Assembly (NCBI RefSeq): GCF_012933365.1
Contig: NZ_JABBVZ010000037.1
Location: 1 to 37,078, forward strand
DNA: 37,078 nucleotides
Origin: Sulfobacillus harzensis
Lineage (GTDB): Bacteria; Bacillota; Sulfobacillia; Sulfobacillales; Sulfobacillaceae
Direction: 5' to 3'
The position numbers and the translations under genes were made by a program. Shown here one piece after another: positions 16,922 through 24,840 of this stretch. Within the stretch, counting starts at the first letter, position 1. Every line of letters starts with the position of its first letter. Under the pieces are notes generated by a model. The model worked only from the letters and a program-made list of their open reading frames with translations. It ran no database searches and was not told where the DNA came from.

Positions 16922-17910
16922 GGCGAAACAAGGGCCTAAGGGCCCTTTTTTTTATGGTTCTGGTCTTGGTGGCTGGAGGACTGGCGGTGACGTTGGCCCA
17001 TCCGCGAGCGTCGGCGCCGTTGCCAAGACTCTGGATTTTCTATGCCCGAAGCCGCGGCAACCAGGAAATACTGTATGGACGGGAATACACGGCCAAGGGT
17101 AAGCCGCTGGAGCCTGCCTTAAAAATCGGCCCGCTGGGATTGGTTCAACAGGTGCAAGTGGCATCCCCGGGGGTCAAACACTCCGTGTGGGTCACATTGG
17201 GCGGTGCGGTGGTTGCTCTTGACGGCCATCGGGTGGCAACGCGGCGTCCGGCACCCGACGGTTGGACCATTCTCTCAGTACGAGACATCAGCGGCAGACT
17301 GTACGCGATAGCCGAAAACGTGAGGCGAAATCGGGTATCGGCAATGATATGGCGTCAAAATGGCTGGGTAACCCTCGCCTCACGTCTGCCGCTCGCCATC
17401 ACGACGTTGGAAACCGGATCAGGACATTCGCTCTGGGCGCTTTCGGCATCGCCCCATGAGGCGCAGCTCATCCCAATTGGGGGGAGGCCGGGCCGTGTAA
17501 TTGCCTCAGTAGCTCCGCAAGGCACCGTGGGATTTTCCGGCGGACATCCCGTCCTTCCCTATGCCACGGGGTCCAATGGCTTTGGCTATTGGACCGGTAG
17601 GCGCCATAGGTTTCGCTCCGTCTATCAGGCGGCCATCAGCGTTACGGACACCACCCCCTTGTGGGGGCTGGGAGTGAACGGGATGGTACCCTACCGCCAA
17701 AATCGGTTTGATTGGCGGGACGCGGTGCGCTGGCCGACGCGCCAGCAAACGACACCCACCGTGATTGCCGGATCAGGGCCTTGGGTGGCCGTATTGGATG
17801 GGTTTAGCCAGGGCGAATGGTTTAATATCCAAACCGGTCGGTTTGGGCCCTCGTTTCAGATAAAGACGCCATGGTGGGCCGTTGTGCGGGCAGCTTCTTT
17901 GGGGTCATAG
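16918..17910 (+). CDS. Secreted or membrane-anchored protein of unknown function, beta-propeller-like
   Basis: 330 residues, not recognised. It starts with a clear export signal: basic MRRNKGLR, then a hydrophobic core ALFFMVLVLVAGGLAVTLA, with AHPRASA as a possible cleavage zone. The mature part is rich in Trp, Gly and beta-strand-like repeats (SVWVTLGGAVVALDG, TILSVRDISGRLYAIAE, PWVAVLDGFSQGEWF), which suggests a propeller or similar beta fold outside the membrane; there is no lipobox Cys. The ATG at 16918 overlaps the yqeY stop (ATGA). An in-frame ATG at 16954 would remove the basic n-region, so 16918 makes the better signal peptide even though a terminator hairpin (16930-16953) is embedded in it. 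The 3' end overlaps the convergent rhodanese gene by 55 bases. Confidence 0.65.
   Translation: MRRNKGLRALFFMVLVLVAGGLAVTLAHPRASAPLPRLWIFYARSRGNQEILYGREYTAKGKPLEPALKIGPLGLVQQVQVASPGVKHSVWVTLGGAVVALDGHRVATRRPAPDGWTILSVRDISGRLYAIAENVRRNRVSAMIWRQNGWVTLASRLPLAITTLETGSGHSLWALSASPHEAQLIPIGGRPGRVIASVAPQGTVGFSGGHPVLPYATGSNGFGYWTGRRHRFRSVYQAAISVTDTTPLWGLGVNGMVPYRQNRFDWRDAVRWPTRQQTTPTVIAGSGPWVAVLDGFSQGEWFNIQTGRFGPSFQIKTPWWAVVRAASLGS
16930..16953 (+). terminator. Rho-independent terminator after yqeY, inside the next signal-peptide region
   Basis: AAGGGCC (16930-16936), loop TAAG, GGCCCTT (16941-16947), then a run of eight T (16946-16953) form a textbook intrinsic terminator 9 bases after the yqeY stop. 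The same bases encode GLRALFF of the next frame. Confidence 0.85.
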
Positions 17911-18537
17911 GTTCTGGGTTGATGGAAGGCAGCATAGCCGCCCACCAAGTATCCCACTGTGGGAAAACCTGCCACCATCGTGTCCCGCGCGGCAATAATG
18001 GCCCGTTCATCCCGTCCGGAAAGATAGATAATTGGCCGGGTGCGATCCAGATTGTCCAGCCCCTCGGGCCAGCGTGAAAAGGGCAGCTGGCGTGTCACGT
18101 GAGGGAAAGGAAAGCGCTCCGATTCTACGGAATTCCCGCACATCCACAATGTCCGCACTGGGGTGGTCGTGAACATAGCTCAGGAAGCGGTCGGGGAAAA
18201 TGAGCTCGCCCGTTTGCACGCTGAGTCCGCGGGTTGCCCAGGTGCGCGGCAAGCTTGCGAATATGCCGACAATCTCAATGCCCAGCATGTCCATTTCCTG
18301 GGCAGCTATCTGACCGGAAACAGGTGACGCCGCCACGACAATGACACGCTCCCCCGGGTTTAGTACGTGGGGGGAGAGGCGAGCAAAGCCAAAACGTGGT
18401 GCGGCCAGCGGAAGAGCGCCAGTCAAATGCAACGACACGAACTCCTGGGGCGTACGGACGTCCACCAGACGGGCACCCCGATCCGTCTGCCGCTTGACAT
18501 CCTCATAGGACAAAACCACCATGCTGAGATCTGGCAT
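17856..18537 (-). pseudogene. Tandem rhodanese-domain protein without catalytic cysteines, interrupted by a frameshift
   Basis: Starts at ATG 18535-18537 with GAAGGAG about 8 bases upstream. The first frame gives a rhodanese-like domain (ARLVDVRTPQEFVSLHLTGA, then VIVVAASPVSGQIAAQEM, GIEIVGI) and enters a second at ADIVDVREFRRIGALSFP. Near 18102-18110 the homology jumps to another frame and continues HVTRQLPFSRWPEG, RPIIYLSGRDERAIIAARDT, TVGYLVGGYAAF to a stop at 17856. One extra base in the C-run of that area would explain it. Without it, translation ends at 18007 with a divergent tail (176 residues). Both active-site loops lack the sulfur-accepting Cys (AASPVSG and LSGRDER), so no sulfurtransferase activity is expected even if intact. 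It is the last gene of a minus-strand cassette, 28 bases after its neighbour. Confidence 0.8.
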
Positions 18538-18565
18538 ATTCTCGCTCCTTCTCTTCTTTTCCATC

Positions 18566-19222
18566 CTACCGAGAGCGCCACCCAGGAGGCAAGCTATTAT
18601 CCCTCGAATACTCGTCAGGAAAAATGGGATACCGCGGCAACAGCGGAATGTCCACCGCCGGCTGCCCACTGAAATCCATGAGTTGCAACGGCCTCTTCGT
18701 GATTTCAGCGAGTCGCACCAGTTGCGGCTCGGCTGCGCCCACCGCCTGCAAGTGTGGATGCTGGGCTAACAGATAGCTCAGGCCGGTCCAGCCGAAGCTG
18801 GCCGCATCGAGCCAGATGCGATCGGTGACACTGTCCATGAGGGTGAGGATGCTGTGTTCCGCCGCGTCAAGCGCCAGACCTGCCGGCCGCGTCAGGACCA
18901 GCCGTTTCAACGGCAGTACGTCGAGGACGCGGTTCAGGAGTGTCAGCGCGGCATCCGCAACACCATGGGGGACGGGCAGTTCGACGGTGCACGCGGCAGG
19001 TTTGGAACGCGCAGGAACCTTTTGCCAAGTCCGGCAATACCACACATGGTTTTTCATCGGCATCAGGGTTTCCATGGATGGCCAGATTTCAGGGCCAGGC
19101 GCCAAAATATGGCCGCGGTTTCCCCATAAAGATAAAAATCGTTGTCCGTGCCATCGCCGGAAGCGATCATCCGGCACGGTACCCAGATCGCATTGCGGCA
19201 TCCAGTAGATGGGACAAGTCAT
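18566..19222 (-). CDS. Unrecognised protein coupled to the radical SAM gene
   Basis: 218 residues; I do not recognise a family. The N-terminus carries cysteines and aromatics (TCPIYWMPQC, HVWYCRTW), the middle is hydrophobic and leucine-rich (ALTLLNRVLDVLPLKRLVLTRPAGLALD), and WLDAASFGWTGLSYLLAQHP and KRPLQLMDFSG suggest an alternating alpha/beta fold. No signal peptide or membrane segment is seen. The ATG at 19220-19222 overlaps the stop of the radical SAM gene (ATGA), so the two are translationally coupled and likely act together. An in-frame TTG five codons upstream is less likely. The rhodanese gene follows 28 bases after the stop. Confidence 0.7.
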   Translation of the reverse strand: MTCPIYWMPQCDLGTVPDDRFRRWHGQRFLSLWGNRGHILAPGPEIWPSMETLMPMKNHVWYCRTWQKVPARSKPAACTVELPVPHGVADAALTLLNRVLDVLPLKRLVLTRPAGLALDAAEHSILTLMDSVTDRIWLDAASFGWTGLSYLLAQHPHLQAVGAAEPQLVRLAEITKRPLQLMDFSGQPAVDIPLLPRYPIFPDEYSRDNSLPPGWRSR

Positions 19223-20010
19223 GGCGCCACCGTCCAATCGGGAACGAAAAAGCCGTCGGCTCCCGCAACCGACAAGAGGTACCGGGCATCATCGTCCCAG
19301 CAGTCCAGGCGAATGTGGACGGGAAGCGGCGTGCGGTCTTTAAGCTGCTGAACAAGCGGGATGACTTCCAGCCACTCGGCATCCCCATGTTGTGCCAACC
19401 GGGTATGGGCGGCCCTGAGAGGCTTCAATTCGAACCCCGTGACCGGCGTGTCGCCGAGGGCCGCCAAATAATCGTTCACCAAGGACCCATCCGGGACTGG
19501 AGGCACGATGAGGGCGGCCCGCACGGTGAGGCCGAGTTCGTGTGCGGCCTCGGCCACGGTGGCCCATTCGCTGGGCGACAACCGGTGGGGGGACCAGGCA
19601 CGGTGGAGCGATTCCGACCCGCCAGGGTTCAGCCCATCGACGCCGACCCACTTCAGTCCGGTCAGCAAATCTCGGACGGATCGCCGTTCCGCCTGATGAA
19701 AGTGCCACAGTTCCTGGGGAGAGAAAGCCCAAAGCTTACGGACATCCTTGTGGCGGATGTGACGGATAAGCTTCAGCCAATAGTCGAAGGGCTCCTTCAA
19801 GAGAAGTCCCCCCTCAAGCTTTACCACATCGGCATTCCTAAAGTTAACCGCGGCATGGTCTACCTGGTCAAGGGTCAGCCCTGGTTCAGGTTTCGAAGCC
19901 ACGACCGCCAGGCTGCAGAAGGGACATCCCATCCAACAATAGCGGGTGGTGTAGATATGGCCAACGCGCCAGATGGGCGCCAGAGTGTGGTTGTCCAGTT
20001 CAGGAAGCAT
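19219..20010 (-). CDS. Radical SAM protein resembling MqnC/MqnE/CofH enzymes (short form)
   Basis: A 263-residue radical SAM protein. C25, C29 and C32 in YCWMGCPFC form the CxxxCxxC cluster site. The middle follows the futalosine-pathway/FO-synthase pattern: VVKLEGGLLLKEPFDYWLKL, LWAFSPQEL, WVGVDGLNPGGSES, and SPSEWATVAEAAHELGLTVRA (compare the GLDSLPGGGAE and EEW-AHELGI blocks of MqnC and MqnE). It is about 100 residues shorter than those enzymes, whose C-terminal extension is missing, so the reaction may differ. ATG start with GAGGT 5 bases upstream. It is the first gene of a three-gene minus-strand unit lying between yqeY and yqfC, and is divergent from yqfC with a 152-base gap. Radical SAM membership is clear; the subfamily is inferred from memory of motifs. 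Confidence 0.82.
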   Translation of the reverse strand: MLPELDNHTLAPIWRVGHIYTTRYCWMGCPFCSLAVVASKPEPGLTLDQVDHAAVNFRNADVVKLEGGLLLKEPFDYWLKLIRHIRHKDVRKLWAFSPQELWHFHQAERRSVRDLLTGLKWVGVDGLNPGGSESLHRAWSPHRLSPSEWATVAEAAHELGLTVRAALIVPPVPDGSLVNDYLAALGDTPVTGFELKPLRAAHTRLAQHGDAEWLEVIPLVQQLKDRTPLPVHIRLDCWDDDARYLLSVAGADGFFVPDWTVAP

Positions 20011-20162
20011 CAGAGACCTCGCTTTCCGTCACTCAATTCGACAAGGGTGGTCAAGTTCCTCTCTTGATGCGCCGTAACCTTTGGCTTTTCCAATGGTCAA
20101 TCTTTTCATGAGCGCGGTGTCGTCGGCATAGCATGAAACGAGGTTGGGACAGGAGGAACGGC

Positions 20163-20447
20163 ATGAGCGGCAAGGGACGCACCATTCAGCGCTTTACGGA
20201 AATCCTCGAGATTCCCCCCGAAGTTTTGGTTAATGTTCCGAGGGTGGAAGTGGTCGGACACCTGCAATTTCGGGTGGAAAACCACCGTGGTTTGGAGCAG
20301 TACGAGCCTCATCGGGTGGTGCTCCGCATTCCCGATGGTCGCCTCATTGTGACCGGGCGTGAGCTGGTGATTGGCTGGATTGACAAAAATGAGCTGTTAG
20401 TCACAGGCCAGGTGCGGTCATTAGTCTTTAAGGCGGGAAATCTATGA
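20163..20447 (+). CDS. yqfC: YqfC, sporulation-associated protein
   Basis: A 94-residue YabP/YqfC-family protein: EILEIPPEVLVNVPRVEVVGHLQ and ENHRGLEQYEPHRVVLRIPDGRLIVTG are the family core. In spore formers it is encoded next to yqfD and expressed in the mother cell under sigmaE. The ATG at 20163 follows AGGAGG (20151-20156) by 6 bases; an upstream in-frame start at 20133 lacks such a site. I could not see a convincing sigmaE promoter in the 152-base gap. The stop overlaps the yqfD ATG. Confidence 0.92.
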   Translation: MSGKGRTIQRFTEILEIPPEVLVNVPRVEVVGHLQFRVENHRGLEQYEPHRVVLRIPDGRLIVTGRELVIGWIDKNELLVTGQVRSLVFKAGNL

Positions 20448-21661
20448 CTGGAATTTTAGTGCGGATATTTGGCGGATGGCGGCGGGTACGGATTTCGGGG
20501 ACCGGGGCGGAGCGTGTGATTAGCGAGCTGGCCGACCGGGGATTCCGCCTGTGGCATGTTGTCCGTAGGCGGGACGAGCTTACAGCGCTCGTCACGGAGG
20601 ACGGATTTGAAGCGCTGGTGATGATTGCCGAGGGCACTATGGTTGAGGTGGTGCCGCTAGCTCAAGGGGGATTGCCGTTCCGTTGGCGGCAACTGCGCCG
20701 CCGCCCCTTTCTACTGGCCGGATTGGTCACCGCTATGGCCTTAACCTGGTACGTGACCAGCCATATTTGGGTGGTGGAGGTGACCGTTCCCAATTTAGGT
20801 CCGAGTCAACGTCAGCAGCTCATCCTAGCGGCTGAGGCCTCCGGCCTCCGCCTAGGCGCTAACCGCCAAGGGCTTGACATCCCCGCCGTCCGTCGCCACA
20901 TGCTGGCGTTGTTGCCGCAATACGCCTGGATTGGCATTCACACCCGCGGTGTGGTGGCCAACATCGATGCGCTGCGCATCGTCAATCGGCCGCCCGACCA
21001 TTTGCCGTCAAAACTGGTTGCCGGCCAATCCGGGAAAGTGACCCAAGTGTTTGTTTATATTGGGGCGGCGGAAGTTCTCCCGGGCGAATCGGTCCAACGG
21101 GGTCAAACCCTCATATCGGGCGTCGTGTCGGGCGAGGTGCCTGTGCAGCCGGAAGGCGCGAAGAAGCCGCTGGAGCAAAGTGTCCTCACCCCTGCGGAAG
21201 GCCAGGTAATGGCCGATGTCACGTATACCGAAAAGCTTTTTCAACCGTATCGCAAGAATGTGCGGCGGCCGACGGGCCAGGTATATGTCCGGCGGTTCGT
21301 GGAATGGGACCAGAGCGCACTGACCGAGGTGCCCAATCCGTTTCCTATGCGTTTTTCGCATTACAGCGTCACGAAAAAAGTGCAGCCGCTGAGCTTCGCC
21401 GGCGTGCGCCTTCCGGTTCAATTCATCGAGATGGTATATAATGATGAAGAGGAACGGTCGGTGCCGCTTTCCCGAAAAGCTGCCGAAGCTTATGCGAAGC
21501 GGCGCGTCGAAGAGGAGATCCAGCGGAAGGTGCCCAAGGATGCAACCCGAGTGCGCCAAATGTGGCGGGTGGTTCCCTCAAAACGCGGGGTGTCGGTCAC
21601 GCTGACCTGGGTAATGAACCGAAATATCGCCGAACCTCCACGGGGGACTAACAAGACATAG
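20444..21661 (+). CDS. yqfD: YqfD, sporulation membrane protein
   Basis: 405 residues. A short cytoplasmic N-terminal region (GYVRIRI-like; here GWRRVRISGTGAERVIS) is followed by one membrane span (about 88-108, after RRRPF), HIWVVEVTVPN and a large extracytoplasmic domain (TRGVVANI, APEDVVA-like LVAGQSGKVTQVFVYIGAAEVLPGESVQRGQ cut across several blocks, then PAEGQVMADVTY). This is the layout of the YqfD/SpoIV family, made in the mother cell and needed for normal spores in B. subtilis. The ATG overlaps the yqfC TGA. Its presence is the main sign that the organism forms endospores. Confidence 0.92.
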   Translation: MTGILVRIFGGWRRVRISGTGAERVISELADRGFRLWHVVRRRDELTALVTEDGFEALVMIAEGTMVEVVPLAQGGLPFRWRQLRRRPFLLAGLVTAMALTWYVTSHIWVVEVTVPNLGPSQRQQLILAAEASGLRLGANRQGLDIPAVRRHMLALLPQYAWIGIHTRGVVANIDALRIVNRPPDHLPSKLVAGQSGKVTQVFVYIGAAEVLPGESVQRGQTLISGVVSGEVPVQPEGAKKPLEQSVLTPAEGQVMADVTYTEKLFQPYRKNVRRPTGQVYVRRFVEWDQSALTEVPNPFPMRFSHYSVTKKVQPLSFAGVRLPVQFIEMVYNDEEERSVPLSRKAAEAYAKRRVEEEIQRKVPKDATRVRQMWRVVPSKRGVSVTLTWVMNRNIAEPPRGTNKT

Positions 21662-21674
21662 AGGGGGGCACCGG

Positions 21675-22661
21675 TTGCCACAAAGCCAGTGGGTAATCCA
21701 GGACAACCAAGCGGCTACCATGTTGATGGGCCGCGGGGATGAGCATTTGAAGGCCCTGGAAAAAGCGTTGCATGTGAAGTTGACCGCGCGGGGTAATGTG
21801 ATTGCCATCCAAGGCGCGGGTCACGATCAGGATCGGACGCGGCGCGTGCTTGATTTGCTGGCGGAATGGATATACGCAGGTCAACCTGTGCGTCCTAACG
21901 TGGTGGACTCTGCAATTCGGGCGGTCTCAGAAGGTGCGGAACGCCAATTTTTGCATTTGCTGACGGAAAACATTTATACCACGACATCGGGCCGCGTGGT
22001 CAGGCCTCGCACCTTGGGGCAGCAAATTTACGTGGACGCTATTCGTGAGAACACGCTGGTGTTCGGTATTGGCCCAACCGGAACGGGCAAGACCTATTTG
22101 GCCATGGCGATGGCAGTCTATGCGTTGAAGGCGCACCAGGTGGAGCGTATTATCCTCACCAGGCCGGCCGTGGAGGCTGGGGAAAAATTGGGGTTTTTGC
22201 CCGGTGCGTTGGAAGACAAGGTTGATCCCTATCTGCGTCCGCTTTATGATGCGTTGTATGATTTGTTGGGCTCGGAAGCGACTGACAAGTATCGGGAACG
22301 CGGAAACATCGAGGTGGCGCCTTTAGCGTATATGCGTGGGCGCACATTGAATCAAAGCTTCATCATTTTGGACGAGGCTCAAAATTCCACCTACGAGCAA
22401 ATGAAAATGGCATTGACCCGGCTTGGGGAAGGCTCCAAGATGGTGGTAACGGGCGACCAGACCCAGATTGATTTAGGCCGTGGACAACGCTCCGGTCTTA
22501 AAATAGCGTCGGAGATTTTGGATGGGGTCGACGGAATTGGCGTGGTGCGGCTGTCGGATCAGGACGTGGTGCGGCATCCGCTGGTGGCGAAAATCATCAA
22601 AGCCTATCAACGGTTTGAGGAGGGGCAAGGAGACACTCGCGATGAAGAATACTCCCAGTGA
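21675..22661 (+). CDS. phoH: PhoH-like ATPase
   Basis: A 328-residue PhoH-family P-loop ATPase. An N-terminal KH-like region (about 1-80: GDEHLKALEKALHVKLTARG) precedes the ATPase core with Walker A GPTGTGKT (133-140), AMAVYAL, RPAVEAGEKLGFLPG, Walker B FIILDEAQN (D233, E234) and the sensor block VTGDQTQIDL. PhoH is linked with YbeY in RNA metabolism, and ybeY lies two genes downstream. TTG start at 21675 with GAGGGGGG (from 21661) a few bases upstream. The 3' end overlaps pgpH by 20 bases. Confidence 0.95.
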   Translation: MPQSQWVIQDNQAATMLMGRGDEHLKALEKALHVKLTARGNVIAIQGAGHDQDRTRRVLDLLAEWIYAGQPVRPNVVDSAIRAVSEGAERQFLHLLTENIYTTTSGRVVRPRTLGQQIYVDAIRENTLVFGIGPTGTGKTYLAMAMAVYALKAHQVERIILTRPAVEAGEKLGFLPGALEDKVDPYLRPLYDALYDLLGSEATDKYRERGNIEVAPLAYMRGRTLNQSFIILDEAQNSTYEQMKMALTRLGEGSKMVVTGDQTQIDLGRGQRSGLKIASEILDGVDGIGVVRLSDQDVVRHPLVAKIIKAYQRFEEGQGDTRDEEYSQ

Positions 22662-24840
22662 GGGGAGCTGGTCGGCACGGCTGGCTGACCGTTTTCCGTG
22701 GTTGAATGACGACCGAGCGCCGCAGGTGGGCATCGCGCTTTTGGCCTGGCTGTGCGTCGTCGCCATTTTCACCATCACGCTGTTCTCTCACCGGGTGGAT
22801 TTGTCGGTGGGTGATTTTGCACCCCGCACAATTGTCGCTCCCTATGGGGTGGTGGACTGGGCGCAAACGGCTAAGGACCGTCAAGCGGCGATGAACGCGG
22901 TCGGCGACGTCTATAGCCCCAATCCGAGTGTTCTCCGTCAGCAGAAGACCAAGGCCAAAAATCAATTCGCTTATATTGCGGCGCTTTCTCAAGATACGGC
23001 GGCTCCCTTATCGGAGCGGGAGCAGGCGCTGCAAAACGCCATTCCCATTGGCCTACCGAATTCCGTATGGGGCGAGGTGTTGAATCTGACCCCTGCGGAG
23101 TTGGCCCAAATGGAGCAAGATACCTTGGTCATGCTCTCGTCGGTGATGAATCAGGGCGACGGGATCCGCAACACCACCCTGGGGATGGACGAGGCCAAGG
23201 CATTTGTGGCCAAGCTGGCCGCCCAGGAGACCTCGGCTCCCTCCCTGAAGCTGTTTTTGACCTCCTACACCCAGTCCTTGGTGGTGCCCAACACCTTTCT
23301 CAATAAGCAGGAGACCGCTGCCAAGCGGAGGGCGGCGGCCGCCCAAGTGCCCGAAGCCAAGATATTGAAGGGCGAGGTGGTTGTACAAGAGGGCCAGCAA
23401 GTGACACCCGCCGATATCCAGGTGCTGAAGCAACTGGGGCTTTTGAATCGGGGGATAGATTTTGATCCGATCTTGGGATCAATCATTTTTGCTACCGCCG
23501 TTGTGGGACTAATCGGCGGCTACCTGTGGTTTTTACGGCGAAAGCTCGTGGAGTCTTGGCGGGTTGTAGCCATGACGGGGCTCATCATGGTGGTGGGACT
23601 GGCCGCAGCCGACAGTTTGAGCGGGGTCCCGGTGCTTAGCTATTTGGTGGTGCCAACGGCTGCTATTATGATGACTGCGTTGGTGGACTCCGGCTTGGGC
23701 CTGGTGATGGCGGGGGTACTGGCGCTGGCGGTGGCGGTGCTGACCGGAGCCGACCTCAACGTCGCCCTGGTGGCGTTCTTTGGCGGCATCGCAGGCGTTT
23801 TTGGCACCAGCCGCTTGTCGCAGCGTTATGACATCCTTCGGGCGGGCCTGCTCGTGGGGGCTGTCAACGTTTTGGCGCTGTTGGGATTGGACGTGATGCA
23901 GGGGGCCGCTCTGTTGCAGCCTCAGGTGTGGGAATATTTGGTCTGGGCGTTGGTGGACGGGGTGTTCGCCTCGGTGCTGGCCATGGGCTCGATTCCCCTG
24001 TTGGAGGGGCCGTTTGGCGTCATTACGGCCATGAAGTTAATTGAGCTCTCCAACCCCAATCAGCCGCTGCTCAGGAAACTCTTGGTGGAGGCTCCCGGCA
24101 CCTATCACCACAGCATTATGGTGGGGAATTTAGCCGAGGCGGCCACCGAGGCGGTAGGCGGCAACTCCCTAATGGCGCGGGTGGGCGCCTACTATCACGA
24201 TATCGGAAAGTCCAAGCGGCCGTATTTCTTCGTGGATAACCAATTTGGGGCGGAGAATCCCCATGACCGGTTGGCGCCTACCCTATCGGCCATTATCATT
24301 TCATCCCATGTACGCGATGGGGTGGAGTTGGCCCGGGAGTACCACGTGCCCGAACCGATTGTAAACTTTATTCAGCAGCATCATGGCACCACCCTGATTC
24401 GTTACTTCTACCAAAAGGCGCTGGATCAGGACAATGGCGAGGGCGTGGAGGAAAGCGACTTTCGCTATGACGGGCCTCGTCCGCAGTCCAAGGAAACGGC
24501 CATCGTGATGCTGGCAGATGCCAGCGAGGCCACCGTACGCACCTTGAAGAATCCGTCTCCAGCGGCGATTGAGCAGGTGGTGCGGCGCTTGATTAAGGAA
24601 CGCCTGGAAGATGGGCAGCTGGACGAGTCCAATCTCACCCTGAAGGAGCTGGACGTGATTGCCCGCACCTTCACGCGCGTCTTAACGGGCGTATTTCATC
24701 AGCGGATCGAGTATCCCGATCGGGTGCTAAAGGAGATGGAAAGGAGTCGAGGGAATGGAAATCGCGGTGGAAAGCCACCCCGACTGGTGCGCCGAGTGGG
24801 AGGAGACGGCTCGTCAGGCGGCGGCCGCCGCTCTCGCTAA
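22642..24840 (+). CDS. pgpH: PgpH-type 7TM receptor with HD domain (cyclic-di-AMP phosphodiesterase)
   Basis: 732 residues: an N-terminal membrane span (AWLCVVAIFTITLF), a 7TMR-HDED extracytoplasmic domain (VGDFAPRTIVAP to about residue 270, including EVVVQEGQQVTPADIQVLKQLG), seven spans (about 275-450), then a cytoplasmic HD domain with HHS at 489-491, YYHDIGK (H519, D520) and later histidines in SSHVRDG and QQHHGT. Listeria and Bacillus homologues hydrolyse c-di-AMP to pApA. The frame is open to 22522 inside phoH, but the ATG at 22642, with AAGGAG 9 bases before, is chosen. The last 28 residues are a Gly/Arg-rich tail in the region shared with ybeY. Confidence 0.94.
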   Translation: MKNTPSEGSWSARLADRFPWLNDDRAPQVGIALLAWLCVVAIFTITLFSHRVDLSVGDFAPRTIVAPYGVVDWAQTAKDRQAAMNAVGDVYSPNPSVLRQQKTKAKNQFAYIAALSQDTAAPLSEREQALQNAIPIGLPNSVWGEVLNLTPAELAQMEQDTLVMLSSVMNQGDGIRNTTLGMDEAKAFVAKLAAQETSAPSLKLFLTSYTQSLVVPNTFLNKQETAAKRRAAAAQVPEAKILKGEVVVQEGQQVTPADIQVLKQLGLLNRGIDFDPILGSIIFATAVVGLIGGYLWFLRRKLVESWRVVAMTGLIMVVGLAAADSLSGVPVLSYLVVPTAAIMMTALVDSGLGLVMAGVLALAVAVLTGADLNVALVAFFGGIAGVFGTSRLSQRYDILRAGLLVGAVNVLALLGLDVMQGAALLQPQVWEYLVWALVDGVFASVLAMGSIPLLEGPFGVITAMKLIELSNPNQPLLRKLLVEAPGTYHHSIMVGNLAEAATEAVGGNSLMARVGAYYHDIGKSKRPYFFVDNQFGAENPHDRLAPTLSAIIISSHVRDGVELAREYHVPEPIVNFIQQHHGTTLIRYFYQKALDQDNGEGVEESDFRYDGPRPQSKETAIVMLADASEATVRTLKNPSPAAIEQVVRRLIKERLEDGQLDESNLTLKELDVIARTFTRVLTGVFHQRIEYPDRVLKEMERSRGNGNRGGKPPRLVRRVGGDGSSGGGRRSR

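Noticed and set aside
16954..17910. Later start (ATG 16954) for the exported protein
   Set aside because: It would avoid the terminator but lose the basic n-region of the signal peptide and has no ribosome binding site; left as an alternative only.
18566..19222. MqnA/MqnD-type protein as identity of the unrecognised cassette gene
   Set aside because: Considered because of the MqnC/E-like neighbour, but none of the MqnA/MqnD sequence blocks I know are visible.
20011..20162. SigmaE promoter before yqfC
   Set aside because: A CATAGCAT sequence at 20127 resembles the -10 only partly, and no -35 at the right spacing was found.
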